A DNA stretch of 64,000 bases from Macrostomum hystrix (taxonomy: Eukaryota; Platyhelminthes; Macrostomidae). The notes below the pieces were generated by a model. The model ran no database searches, was not told the origin of the DNA, and saw only the letters and a list, made by a program, of their open reading frames with translations. Below, one piece after another: positions 22,962 to 33,884 of this stretch. The stretch's first letter is position 1. Every line of letters begins with the position of its first letter. The stretch covers positions 16,548,001 through 16,612,000 of the forward strand of contig CATNEN010000038.1 in the NCBI GenBank assembly GCA_950097015.1, given 5' to 3'. Made by a program: the position numbers and the translations under genes.

Positions 22962-25632
22962 ATTCCAGGTAGGACATTTGCAAGGATTCTCTTGTGATTC
23001 AAGGTAGGATTCTCTTGGGATTCAAGGTAGGATTCTCTTGAGATTCAAAGTGGGATTCTCTTGAGATTCAAAGTAGGATTCTTTTGGGATTCAAAGTAGG
23101 ATTCTATTGGGATTCAAGGTAGGATTCTCTTGGGATTCAAGGTAAGATTCTCTTGGGATTCAAAGTAGGATTCTCTTGGGATTCAAGGTAGGATTCTCTT
23201 GGGATTCAAGGTAGGATTCTCTTGAGATTCAAAGTAGGATTCTTTTGGGATTCAAAGTAGGATTCTTTTGGGATTCAAGGTAGGATTCTCTTGAGATTCA
23301 AGGTAGGATTCTCTTGGGATTCAAGGTAGGATTCTCTTGGGATTCAAGGTAGGATTCTCTTGGGATTCAAGGTACGATTCTCTTGGGATTCAAAGTAGGA
23401 TTCTCTTGTGATTCAAGGTAGGATTCTCTTGTGATTCAAGGTAGGATTCTCTTGGGATTCAAGGTAGGATTCTCTTGGGATTCAAGGTAGGATTCTCTTG
23501 TGATTCAAGGTAGGATTCTCTTGGGATTCAAGGTAGGATTCTCTTGTGATTCAAGGTACGATTCTCTTGGGATTCAAAGTAGGATTCTCTTGGGATTCAA
23601 AGTAGGATTCTCTTGGGATTCAAGGTAGGATTCTCTTAGGATCCAAGGTACGATTCTCTTGGGATTCAAAGTAGGATTCTCTTGGGATTCAAAGTAGGAT
23701 TCTCTTGGGATTCAAGGTACGATTCTCTTGGGATTCAAGGTAGGATTCTGTTGGGATTCAAGGTAGGATTCTCTTGAGATTCAAAGTAGGATTCTTTTGG
23801 GATTCAAAGTAGGATTCTATTGGGATTCAAGGTAGGATTCTCTTGGGATTCAAGGTAAGATTCTCTTGGGATTCAAAGTAGGATTCTCTTGGGATTCAAG
23901 GTAGGATTCTCTTGGGATTCAAGGTAGGATTCTCTTGAGATTCAAAGTAGGATTCTTTTGGGATTCAAAGTAGGATTCTTTTGGGATTCAAGGTAGGATT
24001 CTCTTGAGATTCAAGGTAGGATTCTCTTGGGATTCAAGGTAGGATTCTCTTGGGATTCAAGGTAGGATTCTCTTGGGATTCAAGGTACGATTCTCTTGGG
24101 ATTCAAAGTAGGATTCTCTTGTGATTCAAGGTAGGATTCTCTTGTGATTCAAGGTAGGATTCTCTTGGGATTCAAGGTAGGATTCTCTTGGGATTCAAGG
24201 TAGGATTCTCTTGTGATTCAAGGTAGGATTCTCTTGGGATTCAAGGTAGGATTCTCTTGTGATTCAAGGTACGATTCTCTTGGGATTCAAAGTAGGATTC
24301 TCTTGGGATTCAAAGTAGGATTCTCTTGGGATTCAAGGTAGGATTCTCTTAGGATCCAAGGTACGATTCTCTTGGGATTCAAAGTAGGATTCTCTTGGGA
24401 TTCAAAGTAGGATTCTCTTGGGATTCAAGGTACGATTCTCTTGGGATTCAAGGTAGGATTCTGTTGGGATTCAAGGTAGGATTCTCTTAGGATTTAAGGT
24501 AGGATTCTCTTGGGATTCAAAGTAGGATTCTCTTGGGATTCAAAGTAGGATTCTCTTGGTATGCAAAGTAGGATTCTCTTGGGATTCAAAGTAGGATTCT
24601 CTTGTGATTCAAGGTAGGATTCTCTTGGGATTCAAGGTACGATTCTCTTGGGATTCAAGGTAGGATTCTCTTGTGATTCAAGGTACGATTCTCTTGTGAT
24701 TCAAGGTACGATTCTCTTGGGATTCAAGGTAGGATTCTCTTGGGATTCAAGGTAGGATTCTCTTGTGATTCAAGGTAGGATTCTCTTGGGATTCAAGGTA
24801 CGATTCTCTTGGGATTCAAGGTAGGATTCTCTTGTGATTCAAGGTACGATTCTCTTGGGATTCAAGGTAGGATTCTCTTGTGATTCAAGGTAGGATTCTC
24901 TTAGGATTCAAGGTAGGATTCTCTTGTGATTCAAGGTACGATTCTCTTGGGATTCAAAGTAGGATTATCTTGTGATTCAAGGTACGACTCTCTTGGGATT
25001 CAAGGTAGGATTCTCTTGTGATTCAAGGTAGGATTCTCTTGTGATTCAAGGTACGATTCTCTTGGGATTCAAAGTAGGATTATCTTGTGATTCAAGGTAC
25101 GATTCTCTTGGGATTCAAGGTAGGATTCTCTTGGGATTCAAAGTAGGATTCTCTTGGGATTCAAAGTAGGATTCTCTTGGGATTCAAAGTAGGATTCTAT
25201 TGGGATTCAAGGTAGGATTCTCTTGTGATTCAAGGTAGGATTCTCTTGTGATTCAAGGTACGATTCTCTTGGGATTCAAAGTAGGATTCTCTTGGGATTC
25301 AAAGTAGGATTCTCTTGGGATTCAAAGTAGGATTCTCTTGGGATTCAAAGTAGGATTCTCTTGGGATTCAAGGTACGATTCTCATGGGATTCAAGGTAGG
25401 ATTCTCTTGGGATTCAAAGTAGGATTCTCTTGGGATTCAAGGTACGATTCTCTTGGGATTCAAAGTAGGATTCTCTTGGGATTCAAAGTAGGATTCTCTT
25501 GGGATTCAAAGTAGGATTCTATTGGGATTCAAGGTAGGATTCTCTTGTGATTCAAGGTACGATTCTCTTGGGATTCAAAGTAGGATTCTCTTTGGATTCA
25601 AGGTAGGATTATCTTGGGATTCTAGGTTGGAT
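22962..25632 (+). repeat. 23-bp minisatellite, 2.7 kb, largest array of the window
   Basis: About 115 copies of GATTCTCTTGGGATTCAAGG(TAG) with a few recurring variants (TGTGATTC, AAAGTAGG, GGTACGATT, CTTTTGG). A 713-bp block (31 units) starting near 23040 is duplicated directly after itself: the rare words GGTAAGATTC (23141 and 23854) and TTAGGATCCAAGG (near 23636 and 24349) are both spaced by 713 bp. Confidence 0.97.
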
Positions 25633-26360
25633 TTTCGTAGGAGTTTTGTTAGCATTTTTAAGGATGAAATAATTTTCCACTGCTTTAAGTTTACATAATC
25701 CTAAAGTCTTTATTATTTTGCATGTATAATTTAATGTTTTTAATGTTGTTAGTTTGGCTGACACACCTGCATTCACAGTTATTTGCCTTAATCATTTTTA
25801 TTATAGGCTGTGTAGGCAGACAGAATCAGTTGATATATATTTCTGTCACATGCACCTTACAGTGGCGGATAAGTTCAATGTCAATATTTTAATTATTCAA
25901 CTTGTAAATTTAAACGCGACTTTCTTTGTTTGAAAGTGTTTTGGCTGTTTTTTATGTTTTGTTTCTGGCATTACTTATTACATCGACACCTAACCAGTTT
26001 GGCTTGCAAATCGTTTTCGACTTCGCTACTAGCATCAGTACGGAGTAGCGCGTTTTTCGCCTATATTTATTTTCTAAGAATGTTCATGATATTCAAGTTC
26101 TCTCATTTATTATGTGCACATTTTTGCCTAAATTTTTCACTGTATCAATATCGTACTGTAAGTTCATTGTTTCTGTAATTGTAGGTTTGTTGGCTTTTAT
26201 TGATCTCCCAACTTTTTTCTTGAGATTTTTGACGAGGTTAATTTTGCATAATAATCAGAGATTAGTTTGGGATTTTCTATTTTATTCTATTGAGGACTTT
26301 CGTGTAATTTTTAAGGGATTTCCTTGCGATTTTAAATGTGATTTTTAAAGTATTTCTATG
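25633..26360 (+). other. AT-rich spacer, nothing recognised
   Basis: The 78-82 codon frames here have AT-rich, low-information composition and no splice or family support. Confidence 0.35.
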
Positions 26361-26364
26361 TGAT

Positions 26365-26805
26365 TTCTCATGGGTTCTCATAGGAGTTTTTGTAGGATTC
26401 CCGTCGGATTATCTGAAGAATTACCGTGGGATTATCTATAGGATTATCGTGTGATTATTGATAGGATTCTCATTGGAGTTTTTGTAGGATTCCCGTCGGA
26501 TTATCTAAAGAATTACCGTGGGATTATCTATAGGATTACCCTGGGATTATTGATAGGATTCTCATTGGAGTTTTTGTAGGATTCCCGTCGGATTATCTGA
26601 AGAATTACCATGGGATTATCTATAGGAATACCCTGGGATTATTGATAGGATTCTCATTGGAGTTTTTGTAGGATCCCATCGGATTATCTGAAGAATTACC
26701 ATGGGATTATCTATAGGAATACCCTGGGATTATTGATAGGATTCTCATTGGAGTTTTTGTAGGATCCCATCGGATTATCTAAAGAATTACTGTTATCTAA
26801 TGATT
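26365..26805 (+). repeat. About 92-bp tandem repeat with shorter internal periodicity
   Basis: Four to five copies of a long unit (GATTCTCATTGGAGTTTTTG, TAGGATTCCCGTCGGATTAT, CTGAAGAATTACCGTGGGAT, TATCTATAGGATTACCCTGG, GATTATTGATAG). Internally each unit is made of roughly 15-bp GGATTATC-like words, suggesting a two-stage expansion. Confidence 0.9.
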
Positions 26806-27125
26806 TTCTATTGGATTATTCAATAGATAGCCAACAAGCCTATCCCTAAACTGACACTGTTTTTCAGTTTGTTTTCATTACTAACTTTACTCGTTTTTAT
26901 TGCCCAAATTTTTTGTCAATTTGAAGGCAAATTAAAGATAACTTGAAAATATATTTGGACTTTGTTTTTCTACTAGCAACTAGACTGTATGTTGACTTTA
27001 GTATTTTTATTATAATGCTGCCTGTAACATCACGTAATCAAACTCACTCGTGTTGTGCGAAGAGAAAACTAATTTGATCATTATTTCAGCTGGATATAAT
27101 TTGATTATCGAGGACTGATTCAAGT

Positions 27126-30100
27126 ATGATTCGATTCGGAGAATTGGCGCGTGCATGGCGTGAAGTAAGGTAAGGCTTTAGTTGTTTTTTTGTTTATTAA
27201 CTTTGTGATTTTATCTTTCTTACAAGTAAGCTTGAATAAGGCCCTCCTAATCAGGGGTCGGCTAACTTATATGCCCTGCGGGTGAAATTAAAGCGAATAG
27301 AAATCTGCAGGACGGATTGAGCGAACAGATGGAAAATGGGATCGCCTCGAATCCCTGAGACGGGAGACATGAGGCAGGGGAGAGTTGAGACAAGGGTGAC
27401 ATGAGGCAGGGGAGAGATGAGACCGGGTCAGATATAAGACAGGGGCAGAGATGAGACAGGGGAGAGATGAGACAGGGGAGAGATAAGGCAGGGGAGAGAT
27501 GAGACAGGGGAGAGATGAGACAGGGGAGAGATAAGGCAGGGGAGAGATGAGACAGGGGAGAGATGAGACAGGGGAGAGATGAGGCAGGGGAGAGATGAGA
27601 CAGGGGCAGAGATGAGACAGGGGTGAGATGAGGCAGGGGAGAGATGAGGCAGGGGAGAGATGAGGCAGGGGCAGAGATGAGGCAGGGGTGAGATGAGACA
27701 AAGGCAGAGATGTGGCAGGGGAGAGATGACTCAGATGAGGCAAGGGAGAGATAAGACATGGGTGAGATGAGGCAGGTGAGAGATGAGGCAGGTGAGAGAT
27801 GAGGCAGGGGAGAGATGAGGCAGGGGAAGAGAATATCCATTGGTGTTATAATATATGTCAGGCCCGCATTCCAGGAGTTTGCTGGCCAATGTTCTTTAGG
27901 TAAATAGAAAGATGAAAGATGGTTACTCTAGATTAACCCTATTGGCTTGTTAAGCTTTAAGCCACTCATTGGTCCATGAAATTAGTCTCCTCTCTAGCAG
28001 AAAAATCGTGAATTTTACGCCCCTAAGCTTTCTATTGGTCGCTTCGATTTTGACAGTCTGCAGATCCCCGGTTTTTATTGGCGATCGGGAATGAAATATT
28101 CTAGCTCGATCCAGTTCTGACCAGATATCAATTATTTATTGCCTCCACTTTTTTTATCATTCTGAGTGAAGTGTAGGAGTGGGAGAGTGACTCTAGACCG
28201 AAAGAATAGTAAAGAAATCTTAATAAAACCGGAGCTGTCTGTGATTTTATTCCAAACACGATCGCCGTTATTTATTTTTTTAATTCCACCCAGCGGTTTC
28301 GCTCCCCTAGTTTACTTCAACCACCCAGTGAATTCTGCTCGGTAAGAGTAAATATGCCTAACTGCTTAGCAACTGCTATCATTCTGGCTTTCGGGCACTC
28401 TGAATTTGTGCTGTTCTGGCATCCCACTAAGTCTTCCTCCTCCTGACCTTTGTAATCTGCACTATCTGCAGGTCTCGCACTACACTCTCTCCTGTGTCTC
28501 CCTCTCTCCCCTCTCCTGTGTCTCCCTCACTCTCCTGTGTCTCCCTCTCACTCTCCTGTGTCTCCCTCTCTCCCCTCTCCTGTGTCTCCCTCTCTCCCCT
28601 CTCATGTGTCTCCCTCTCACTCTCCTGTGTCTCCCTCTCTCTCTCCTGTGTCTCCCTCACTCTCCTGTGTCTCCCTCTCACTCTCCTGTGTCTCCCTCTC
28701 ATTCTCCTGTGTCTCCCTCACTCTCCTGTGTCTCCCTCACTCTCCTGTGTCTCCCTCTCATTCTCCTGTGTCTCCCTCTCACTCTCCTGTGTCTCCCTCT
28801 CACTCTCCTGCCCTGTGTCTCCCTCTCTCCCCTCTCCCCTGTGTCTCCCTCTCACTCTCCTGTGTCTCCCTCTCACTCTCCTGCCCTGTGTCTCCCTCTC
28901 TCTGGGGGTCGGTGGCAGATCGGTTAACGCGTTTGCCACTCGCACCACGGTCCCTAAGTTCGATTCCACGGCTAGGCCACATTTATTTGAGGCGCAGCCG
29001 CGGAGAGAAGGCTTGGGGGCTTGTCGTACAATTTACGCCCTTGAGGGCCAACCTCCAAGGCACAGTGAGAGTGTACACTGCCTGACGATGAGAAAGTCAG
29101 AGCAGATGTACACACCTGTGTGAGCGTATGCCTGCGTACGGTATCTGTGTGAGTGTGTGCTCAGGAGTCAGCGAAATGGGCAGAATTGCCTCCTCGCTGG
29201 CTGCGGGTCTAGTGTCATCAAATTTTGTGTCATTGCCCACAGCCTTCGTGCAATTATTATTATTATTATATACTCCCTCTCTCTCCCCTTGTCACCCTCT
29301 CTCTCCCCTCTCCCGTGTCTCCCTCTCTACCCTCTTAAGTGTCTCCCTCTCTCCCCTCTCCCGTGTCTCCCTCTCTACCCTCTTAAGTGTCGCCCTCTCT
29401 ACCCTCTCCCGTGTCTCCCTCTCTACCATCTTAAGTGTCTCCCTCTCTACCCTCTCCCGTGTCTCCCTCTCTACCCTCTTAAGTGTCGCCCTCTCTACCC
29501 TCTCCCGTGTCTCCCTCTCTACCCTCTCCCGTGTCTCCCTCTCTACCCTCTTAAGTGTCTCACTCTCTACCCTCTCCCGTATCTCCCTCTCTACCCTCTT
29601 AAGTATCGCCCTCTCTACCCTCTCCCGTGTCTCCCTCTCTACCCTCTCCCGTGTCTCCCTCTCTACCCTCTTAAGTGTCTCCCTCTCTACCCTCTCCCGT
29701 GTCTCCCTCTCTACCCTCTTAAGTGTCGCCCTCTCTACCCTCTCCCGTGTCTCCCTCTCTACCATCTTAAGTGTCGCCCTCTCTACCCTCTCCCGTGTCT
29801 CCCTCTCTACCCTCTTAAGTGTCGCCCTCTCTACCCTCTCCCGTGTCTCCCTCTCTACCATCTTAAGTGTCGCCCTCTCTACCCTCTTAAGTGTCGCCCT
29901 CTCTACCCTCTCCCGTGTCTCCCTCTCTACCCTCTTAAGTGTCGCCCTCTCTACCCTCTCCCGTGTCTCCCTCTCTACCATCTTAAGTGTCGCCCTCTCT
30001 ACCCTCTTAAGTGTCGCCCTCTCTACCCTCTCCCGTGTCTCCCTCTCTACCATCTTAAGTGTCGCCCTCTATTTCAAAGAAAGCTTTATACAGCATTATA

Positions 30101-30268
30101 TATTTTCTTCAGTGTTGCTCGCTAATTTGTTTACCTTCTTCTCTGGTGCTTAGACCCCAGGTTCGTGTTTTTCTCTCCCGCTCCAAAAAGAGCAGAACTC
30201 CACTAACTCAATCTATGCGGTGTACTTTTTACGACTCGCTTCCAGATTCTCTTGTTCCATTTGAGTAA
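27126..30268 (+). CDS. Tentative two-exon small protein, 52 aa
   Basis: Exon 1: after TTATTTCAG, ATG 27126 starts [14 protein letters not shown] and is cut at AAG/GTAAGG (exon end 27169, phase 2). Exon 2: a pyrimidine-rich acceptor (TTCTTCTCTGGTGCTTAG) opens at 30154 in the matching phase and reads [17 protein letters not shown] onward to TAA 30266-30268 (ending [11 protein letters not shown]). AATAAA follows at 30322-30327. The start, donor, phase-matched acceptor, stop and polyadenylation signal are seen; that the two exons belong together is inference. Intermediate exons could exist in the 3-kb intron, which is full of repeats. The product is basic and small; I do not recognise a family. 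Confidence 0.35.
27252..27891 (+). mobile_element. hAT-like element with internal GAGATGAGACAGGG array
   Basis: Left end CAGGGGTCGGCTAACTTATA; right side GGCCCGCATTCCAGGAGTTT then GCTGGCCAATG, which corresponds to the right end of the copy at 5987-6220. Between them (about 27360-27835) lies a 14-16 bp array of GAGATGAGACAGGG and GAGATGAGGCAGGG units, the same motif as in the elements at 32124 and 53894. The 8-bp duplication is not convincing here (CTCCTAAT against TTCTTTAG), so this is an old copy. Confidence 0.65.
28486..28903 (+). repeat. 21-bp CT-rich minisatellite
   Basis: Units of CTCTCCTGTGTCTCCCTCTC(A) with shorter and longer variants. It directly abuts the SINE at 28905; a related but different CT-rich array resumes on the other side of that SINE. 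Confidence 0.93.
28905..29272 (+). mobile_element. tRNA-derived SINE, family 2 (serine/leucine-like head)
   Basis: The head reads GGTGGCAGATCGGTTAACGC then GTTTGCCACTCGCACC, with a B-box-like GTTCGATTCC: an RNA polymerase III promoter of tRNA type (long variable arm, as in tRNA-Ser/Leu). The body (TTACGCCCTTGAGGGCCAAC, then GTGTACACTGCCTGACGATG) is matched by the minus-strand copy near 50433-50090. It ends in an ATT-repeat tail (ATTATTATTATTATA). Confidence 0.8.
29273..30068 (+). repeat. 48-bp (2 x 24) CT-rich minisatellite
   Basis: Two 24-bp halves alternate: CCCTCTCCCGTGTCTCCCTC(TCTA) and CCCTCTTAAGTGTCGCCCTC(TCTA). Period divides by 3, giving 253-341 codon frames on both strands that are not genes. 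Confidence 0.96.
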
Positions 30269-30321
30269 TCAGAGACTCCAGCCTGGCTCACACACTACTC
30301 AGCGCTCATTCTTTATTATCC

Positions 30322-30327
30322 AATAAA
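30322..30327 (+). promoter_or_regulatory. Polyadenylation signal AATAAA
   Basis: Lies 54 bp after the stop of the tentative terminal exon at 30154-30268 and supports that exon being the end of a plus-strand transcript. Confidence 0.4.
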
Positions 30328-30569
30328 GAGCTTTCGTTTGTCTTTAGCTTTAGCCATCATTTTTTCTTTTGTCGGCACTCCAGATCAATGATTTGCGCCA
30401 TACTAAAATGTTAGACAGTGACATAGATATTGCAAAAAAAAGATTTTTGCTTGACCTATCTCTTCCGTATCTCTATCTACGAGTATTTTATTTTTTGTTG
30501 TGCCAGATTCCACTTGATTTTTTTCTATTATCAGGAGGGCGACGTTTTTAGCCTACTCTCTCTTCTGGA

Positions 30570-30955
30570 GTGGGAGATTTCCAGCATCATAGAAAAGGGT
30601 GAGACTTCCAGCTTTCTAGAGTTTCCTAGAAAAGGGTGAGATTTCCAGCTTTCTAGAGTGTCCTAGAAAAGGGTGAGATTTCCAGCTTTCTAGAGTTTCC
30701 TAGAAAAGGGTGAGATTTCCAGCTTTCTAGAGTTTCCTAGAAAAGGGTGAGACTTCCAGCTTTCTTGAGTTTCCTAGAAAAGGGTGAGATTTCCAGCTTT
30801 CTAGAGTTTCCTAGAAAAGGGTGAGACTTCCAGCTTTCTTGAGTTTCCTAGAAAAGGGTGAGATTTCCTGCTTTCTAGAGTTTTCTAGAAAAGGGTGAGA
30901 TTTCCTGCTTTCTAGAGTTTCCTAGAAAAGGGTGAGATTTCCAGCTTTCTAATTG
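30570..30955 (+). repeat. 37-bp minisatellite before the GPCR gene
   Basis: About ten copies built from GGGTGAGATTTCCAGCTTTC and TAGAGTTTCCTAGAAAA, with TTTCTTGAGTT and TTTCCTGCTTT variants. Confidence 0.94.
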
Positions 30956-31059
30956 TATAAAAACGTAGATTTTATTTTTTGCTTTGAAAACTTCTCTTAA
31001 ATACCTTGATCCCCGTATTTTCTACCATTCCAATTATCCCAGCAGATACTACAGCGGCA

Positions 31060-33663
31060 ATGCTACCATTTCCAATCTATTATCGATCTGTGAACTGCTC
31101 GGGTCTAACAGATCAGCAATTCGATGCACCGCTAGTTTCTGGCTTGAATGCGTCATTGAATATCAGCGATGTCGGCTGGTCGACTTGTCCCCAATTGCGC
31201 AATCAGGCTTACACATTTCTAGTGTTTAGCTGCGCCATTCTGTGCCTATCGTTGGCTTCAATGTTTGTTGAAAGCAATCGGCGAACAGAACCAGCTGTAG
31301 CCAGCATGGTATCATCGATGCTGTTGGCTGAGACTGTCATAGCGGTGTGCCTACTAGCCGACAGTCTAGCCTTTCTGGGCCTGGGCTTGTGTCGCAATTT
31401 TCCAACTGTTAATCTATCTCCAATTCTATCGCTGGCCATAGGCCTCAACCAATGGCTAGCTTCCGTGTGTCTGTTCTATAGAAATTGGCTGGTAGCTCTA
31501 ATCTCACTGACACGCTATCGAGTGTTCAGTCGGAATGGCGGCGGAGGCGGCGTCGGCGGAGGAGGTCACCATCGGGGCAGCGTAGTGTCGCATCGGGTTC
31601 GCGCCGAGCAGGCCAGCCTGCGTCAGTTTCGTCTGGCCAGCTGCTTGTTGCTAGGCAACGCCGGCTTATTCTGCGCATTCCTATCTTTGAAAACTGTAGG
31701 GGAAGTGTGCCTCGACCAGTCTTGGCTAGTTGGACCAGTTATGGTTGATCGATTCCTGCTGGCTATCAATAATGCTAGCCTATTTCTGGCTGTCAATACT
31801 GGGGTTGTGTTTCCGCTGCAGGTGAGTTTGTTGCGCTTCTTGGAAAATTTTGATTGCTCTTTGACAATCAGAAGTCTAGCAGGTCTCAGTTTTAAATTTT
31901 TTATTTTAAATCTCTATTATTTATCAAAAACGAAATATGAAAAATCTATCCTTCCAGGAAATTAAGTCTCGTCTCATTTGAAACATGACATCTTTCCAGG
32001 AAATGATATTTCAAAGAATCCTTCTTTCCGGGAAATCAGGAAAATTCAAAACTATACGCCTTTCTAGGAAAAAATGTTTTGATTCTTAAAAACTCCTGCT
32101 TTAAATTATTTAACGATCTAGGCCAGGGATTGGCAAACTTCCGGGTTCGCGCCGCATTGACTAGAAATGTAAGATAGGAGTGAGATGAGACACAGGAGAG
32201 AAGATATGACAGAGGGAGATAAGACGCAGGAAAGATGAGACACAGGAGGGATGAGACACTGGAGAGATGAGACATGGGAGAGATGAGACACGGGAGAGAA
32301 GAGACACGGTAGTGATGAGACACGTTAGAGATGAGACACTGGAGAGATGAGACATGAGAGAGATGAGACACGGGAGAGATGAGACACGGGAGAGATGAGA
32401 CATGGGAGAGATGAGACACGGGAGAGATGAGACACGGTTGAGATGAGACACGTTAGAGATGAGACACGGTAGAGATGAGACACAGTAGAGATGAGACACG
32501 GTAGAGATGAGACGCGGAGAGATGAGACACGGTAGAGATGAGACACGGGAGAGATGAGACACGGGAGAGATGAGACACGGTAGAGATGAGACACGGGAGA
32601 GATGAGACACGGGAGAGATGAGACACGGTAGAGATGAGACACGGTAGAGATGAGACACTGGAGAGATGAGACACGGGAGAGATGAGACACGGGAGAGATG
32701 AGACACGGGAGAGATGAGACACGGGAGAGATGAGACATGGCAGAGATGTGACACGGGAGAGATGAGACACGGGAGAGATGAGACATGGTAGAGATGTGAC
32801 ACGGGAGAGATGAGACACGGGAGAGATGAGACACGGGAGAGATAAGACACGGGAGAGATGAGACACGGGAGAGATGAGACATGGGAGAGATGAGACACGG
32901 TAGAGATGTATCATGTATAGGTACTGTATAGGTGTCGGAAGGAGCAACGGGCCCGATGTGGGAGCTTCGAGGGCCGCATATTGCCCGTTGAGCCCTGATC
33001 TAGGCAGTTGAAATGTATAACTCTCTTTAAGAAATTAAATTTTTTTTAACAAAAAACCTACTTTTAGGTAATCAAATTTCTCAAAGATGGAGATTGGAAA
33101 TATTCTAGGGATACCTCATCCTGAATCCTGCTTTCGTGGAAATGAATTTAAATGAATAAAATGTTTTTTTAGGCCAAGGTTTTTGTTTCGAAAAAAACTC
33201 AGATTCATATTGTTATCCTATATTTCACTGCCAGGTTGTGTTACCCCTAGTAATTGGTCTGGCGTCATCTGGAGCGGTTCTAATCACCCTATATCGACAC
33301 ATTCAACAACAATCTGTGCGCAGCAATCGCAAACGATATAGGCGACCATTTGTTGCTTTCCTAGCAATGAATATTGCACTGATTGTGCTGTACCTGCCCA
33401 CTGTACTAATTAGAGTGCTGGTGCTATTGAACTACGCTTTGAACGATCTATTCTGGATTAGCAATATCCTGTGCTGCACAAACTCATTAACTAATGTGTT
33501 TGTGTATTTCTACTTGTGCAAAGCGTGCGGAAATCAGCAGCAACAGCAGCGTGTGCGACAGCAGCAGCAGCTGCAGCCACCGTTGCAATTACTAAATTTG
33601 CCTTCTGAACATCCTGAATTAGGCGGCTCACAATCTTTACTCGGTGCATCAAACGTAGAATGA
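31060..33663 (+). CDS. Rhodopsin-like G-protein-coupled receptor, about 396 aa, 2 exons
   Basis: Exons 31060-31821 and 33235-33663 join in phase 0 (CTGCAG/GTGAGT; CTGCCAG); stop TGA 33661-33663. ATG 31060 is the first in-frame methionine and precedes an N-terminus with glycosylation sites (NCS, NAS, NIS). Hydrophobic segments fit seven helices: TFLVFSCAILCLSLASMFV, the SSMLLAETVIAVCLLADSL region, SVCLFYRNWLVALISLTRYR with TRY in place of DRY, a helix around CLLLGNAGLFCAFLSL, VVFPLQ continuing into VVLPLVIGLASSGAVLITLY across the splice, FVAFLAMNIALIVLYLP, and ISNILCCTNSLTNVFVYFYL with NSLTNVFVY in place of NPxxY. The third-to-fourth helix loop is Gly-rich (NGGGGGVGGGG). Class A is likely; ligand unknown, chemosensory or peptide receptor possible. 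The intron carries an 874-bp hAT-like element. AATAAA lies at 33732. Confidence 0.82.
32124..32997 (+). mobile_element. hAT-like non-autonomous element carrying a minisatellite, 874 bp
   Basis: Starts CAGGGATTGGCAAACTTCCG and ends CATATTGCCCGTTGAGCCCTG; ATCTAGGC at 32116-32123 is exactly repeated at 32998-33005, an 8-bp hAT-type target duplication. About 760 bp of the interior (32165-32920) is a minisatellite of GAGATGAGACACGGGA and GAGATGAGACACGGTA units (15-16 bp). The unique arms (GCCGCATTGACTAGAAATGT; GTGTCGGAAGGAGCAACGGG) match the 234-bp copy at 5987-6220. Minus-strand frames over the array are artefacts. It lies in the GPCR intron. Confidence 0.88.
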
Positions 33664-33731
33664 TCGACAGCGTGTTTAGTTGATTGAATTAATAGAACAT
33701 ATTTCATATATTTTTGTACTTATATTAGGCT

Positions 33732-33737
33732 AATAAA
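33732..33737 (+). promoter_or_regulatory. Polyadenylation signal AATAAA of the GPCR gene
   Basis: First canonical signal, about 70 bp after the GPCR stop codon. Confidence 0.6.
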
Positions 33738-33884
33738 AACTTGCCTCTCTTATAATTTACTGTGCTCAAACCAACTGCAAAGTGTGCGGATTTAAAATTC
33801 ATTCAATTTTTCATTTCTAGTGTACTAAAAATCACTATCGTATTGTCATTAGCAAATTTCAATCATAATGTTTTAATGTGTGAG

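Noticed and set aside
25930-26348. Two overlapping hydrophobic frames of about 80 codons
   Set aside because: T-rich sequence yields Phe/Leu/Ile by composition; no supporting signals.
27856-28345. A possible solo LTR (TGTCAGG start, AATAAA near 28220)
   Set aside because: No matching terminal CA with a target duplication could be found, and the TGTCAGG falls in the right end of the hAT-like element.
28406-30153. Ser/Leu/Pro-rich frames of 173-341 codons, plus strand
   Set aside because: Translations of CT-rich arrays with periods divisible by 3.
32161-32898. 245-codon and similar minus-strand frames rich in [13 protein letters not shown]
   Set aside because: They read through the minisatellite inside the hAT-like element; the same happens at 53876-54735 and 27262-27840.
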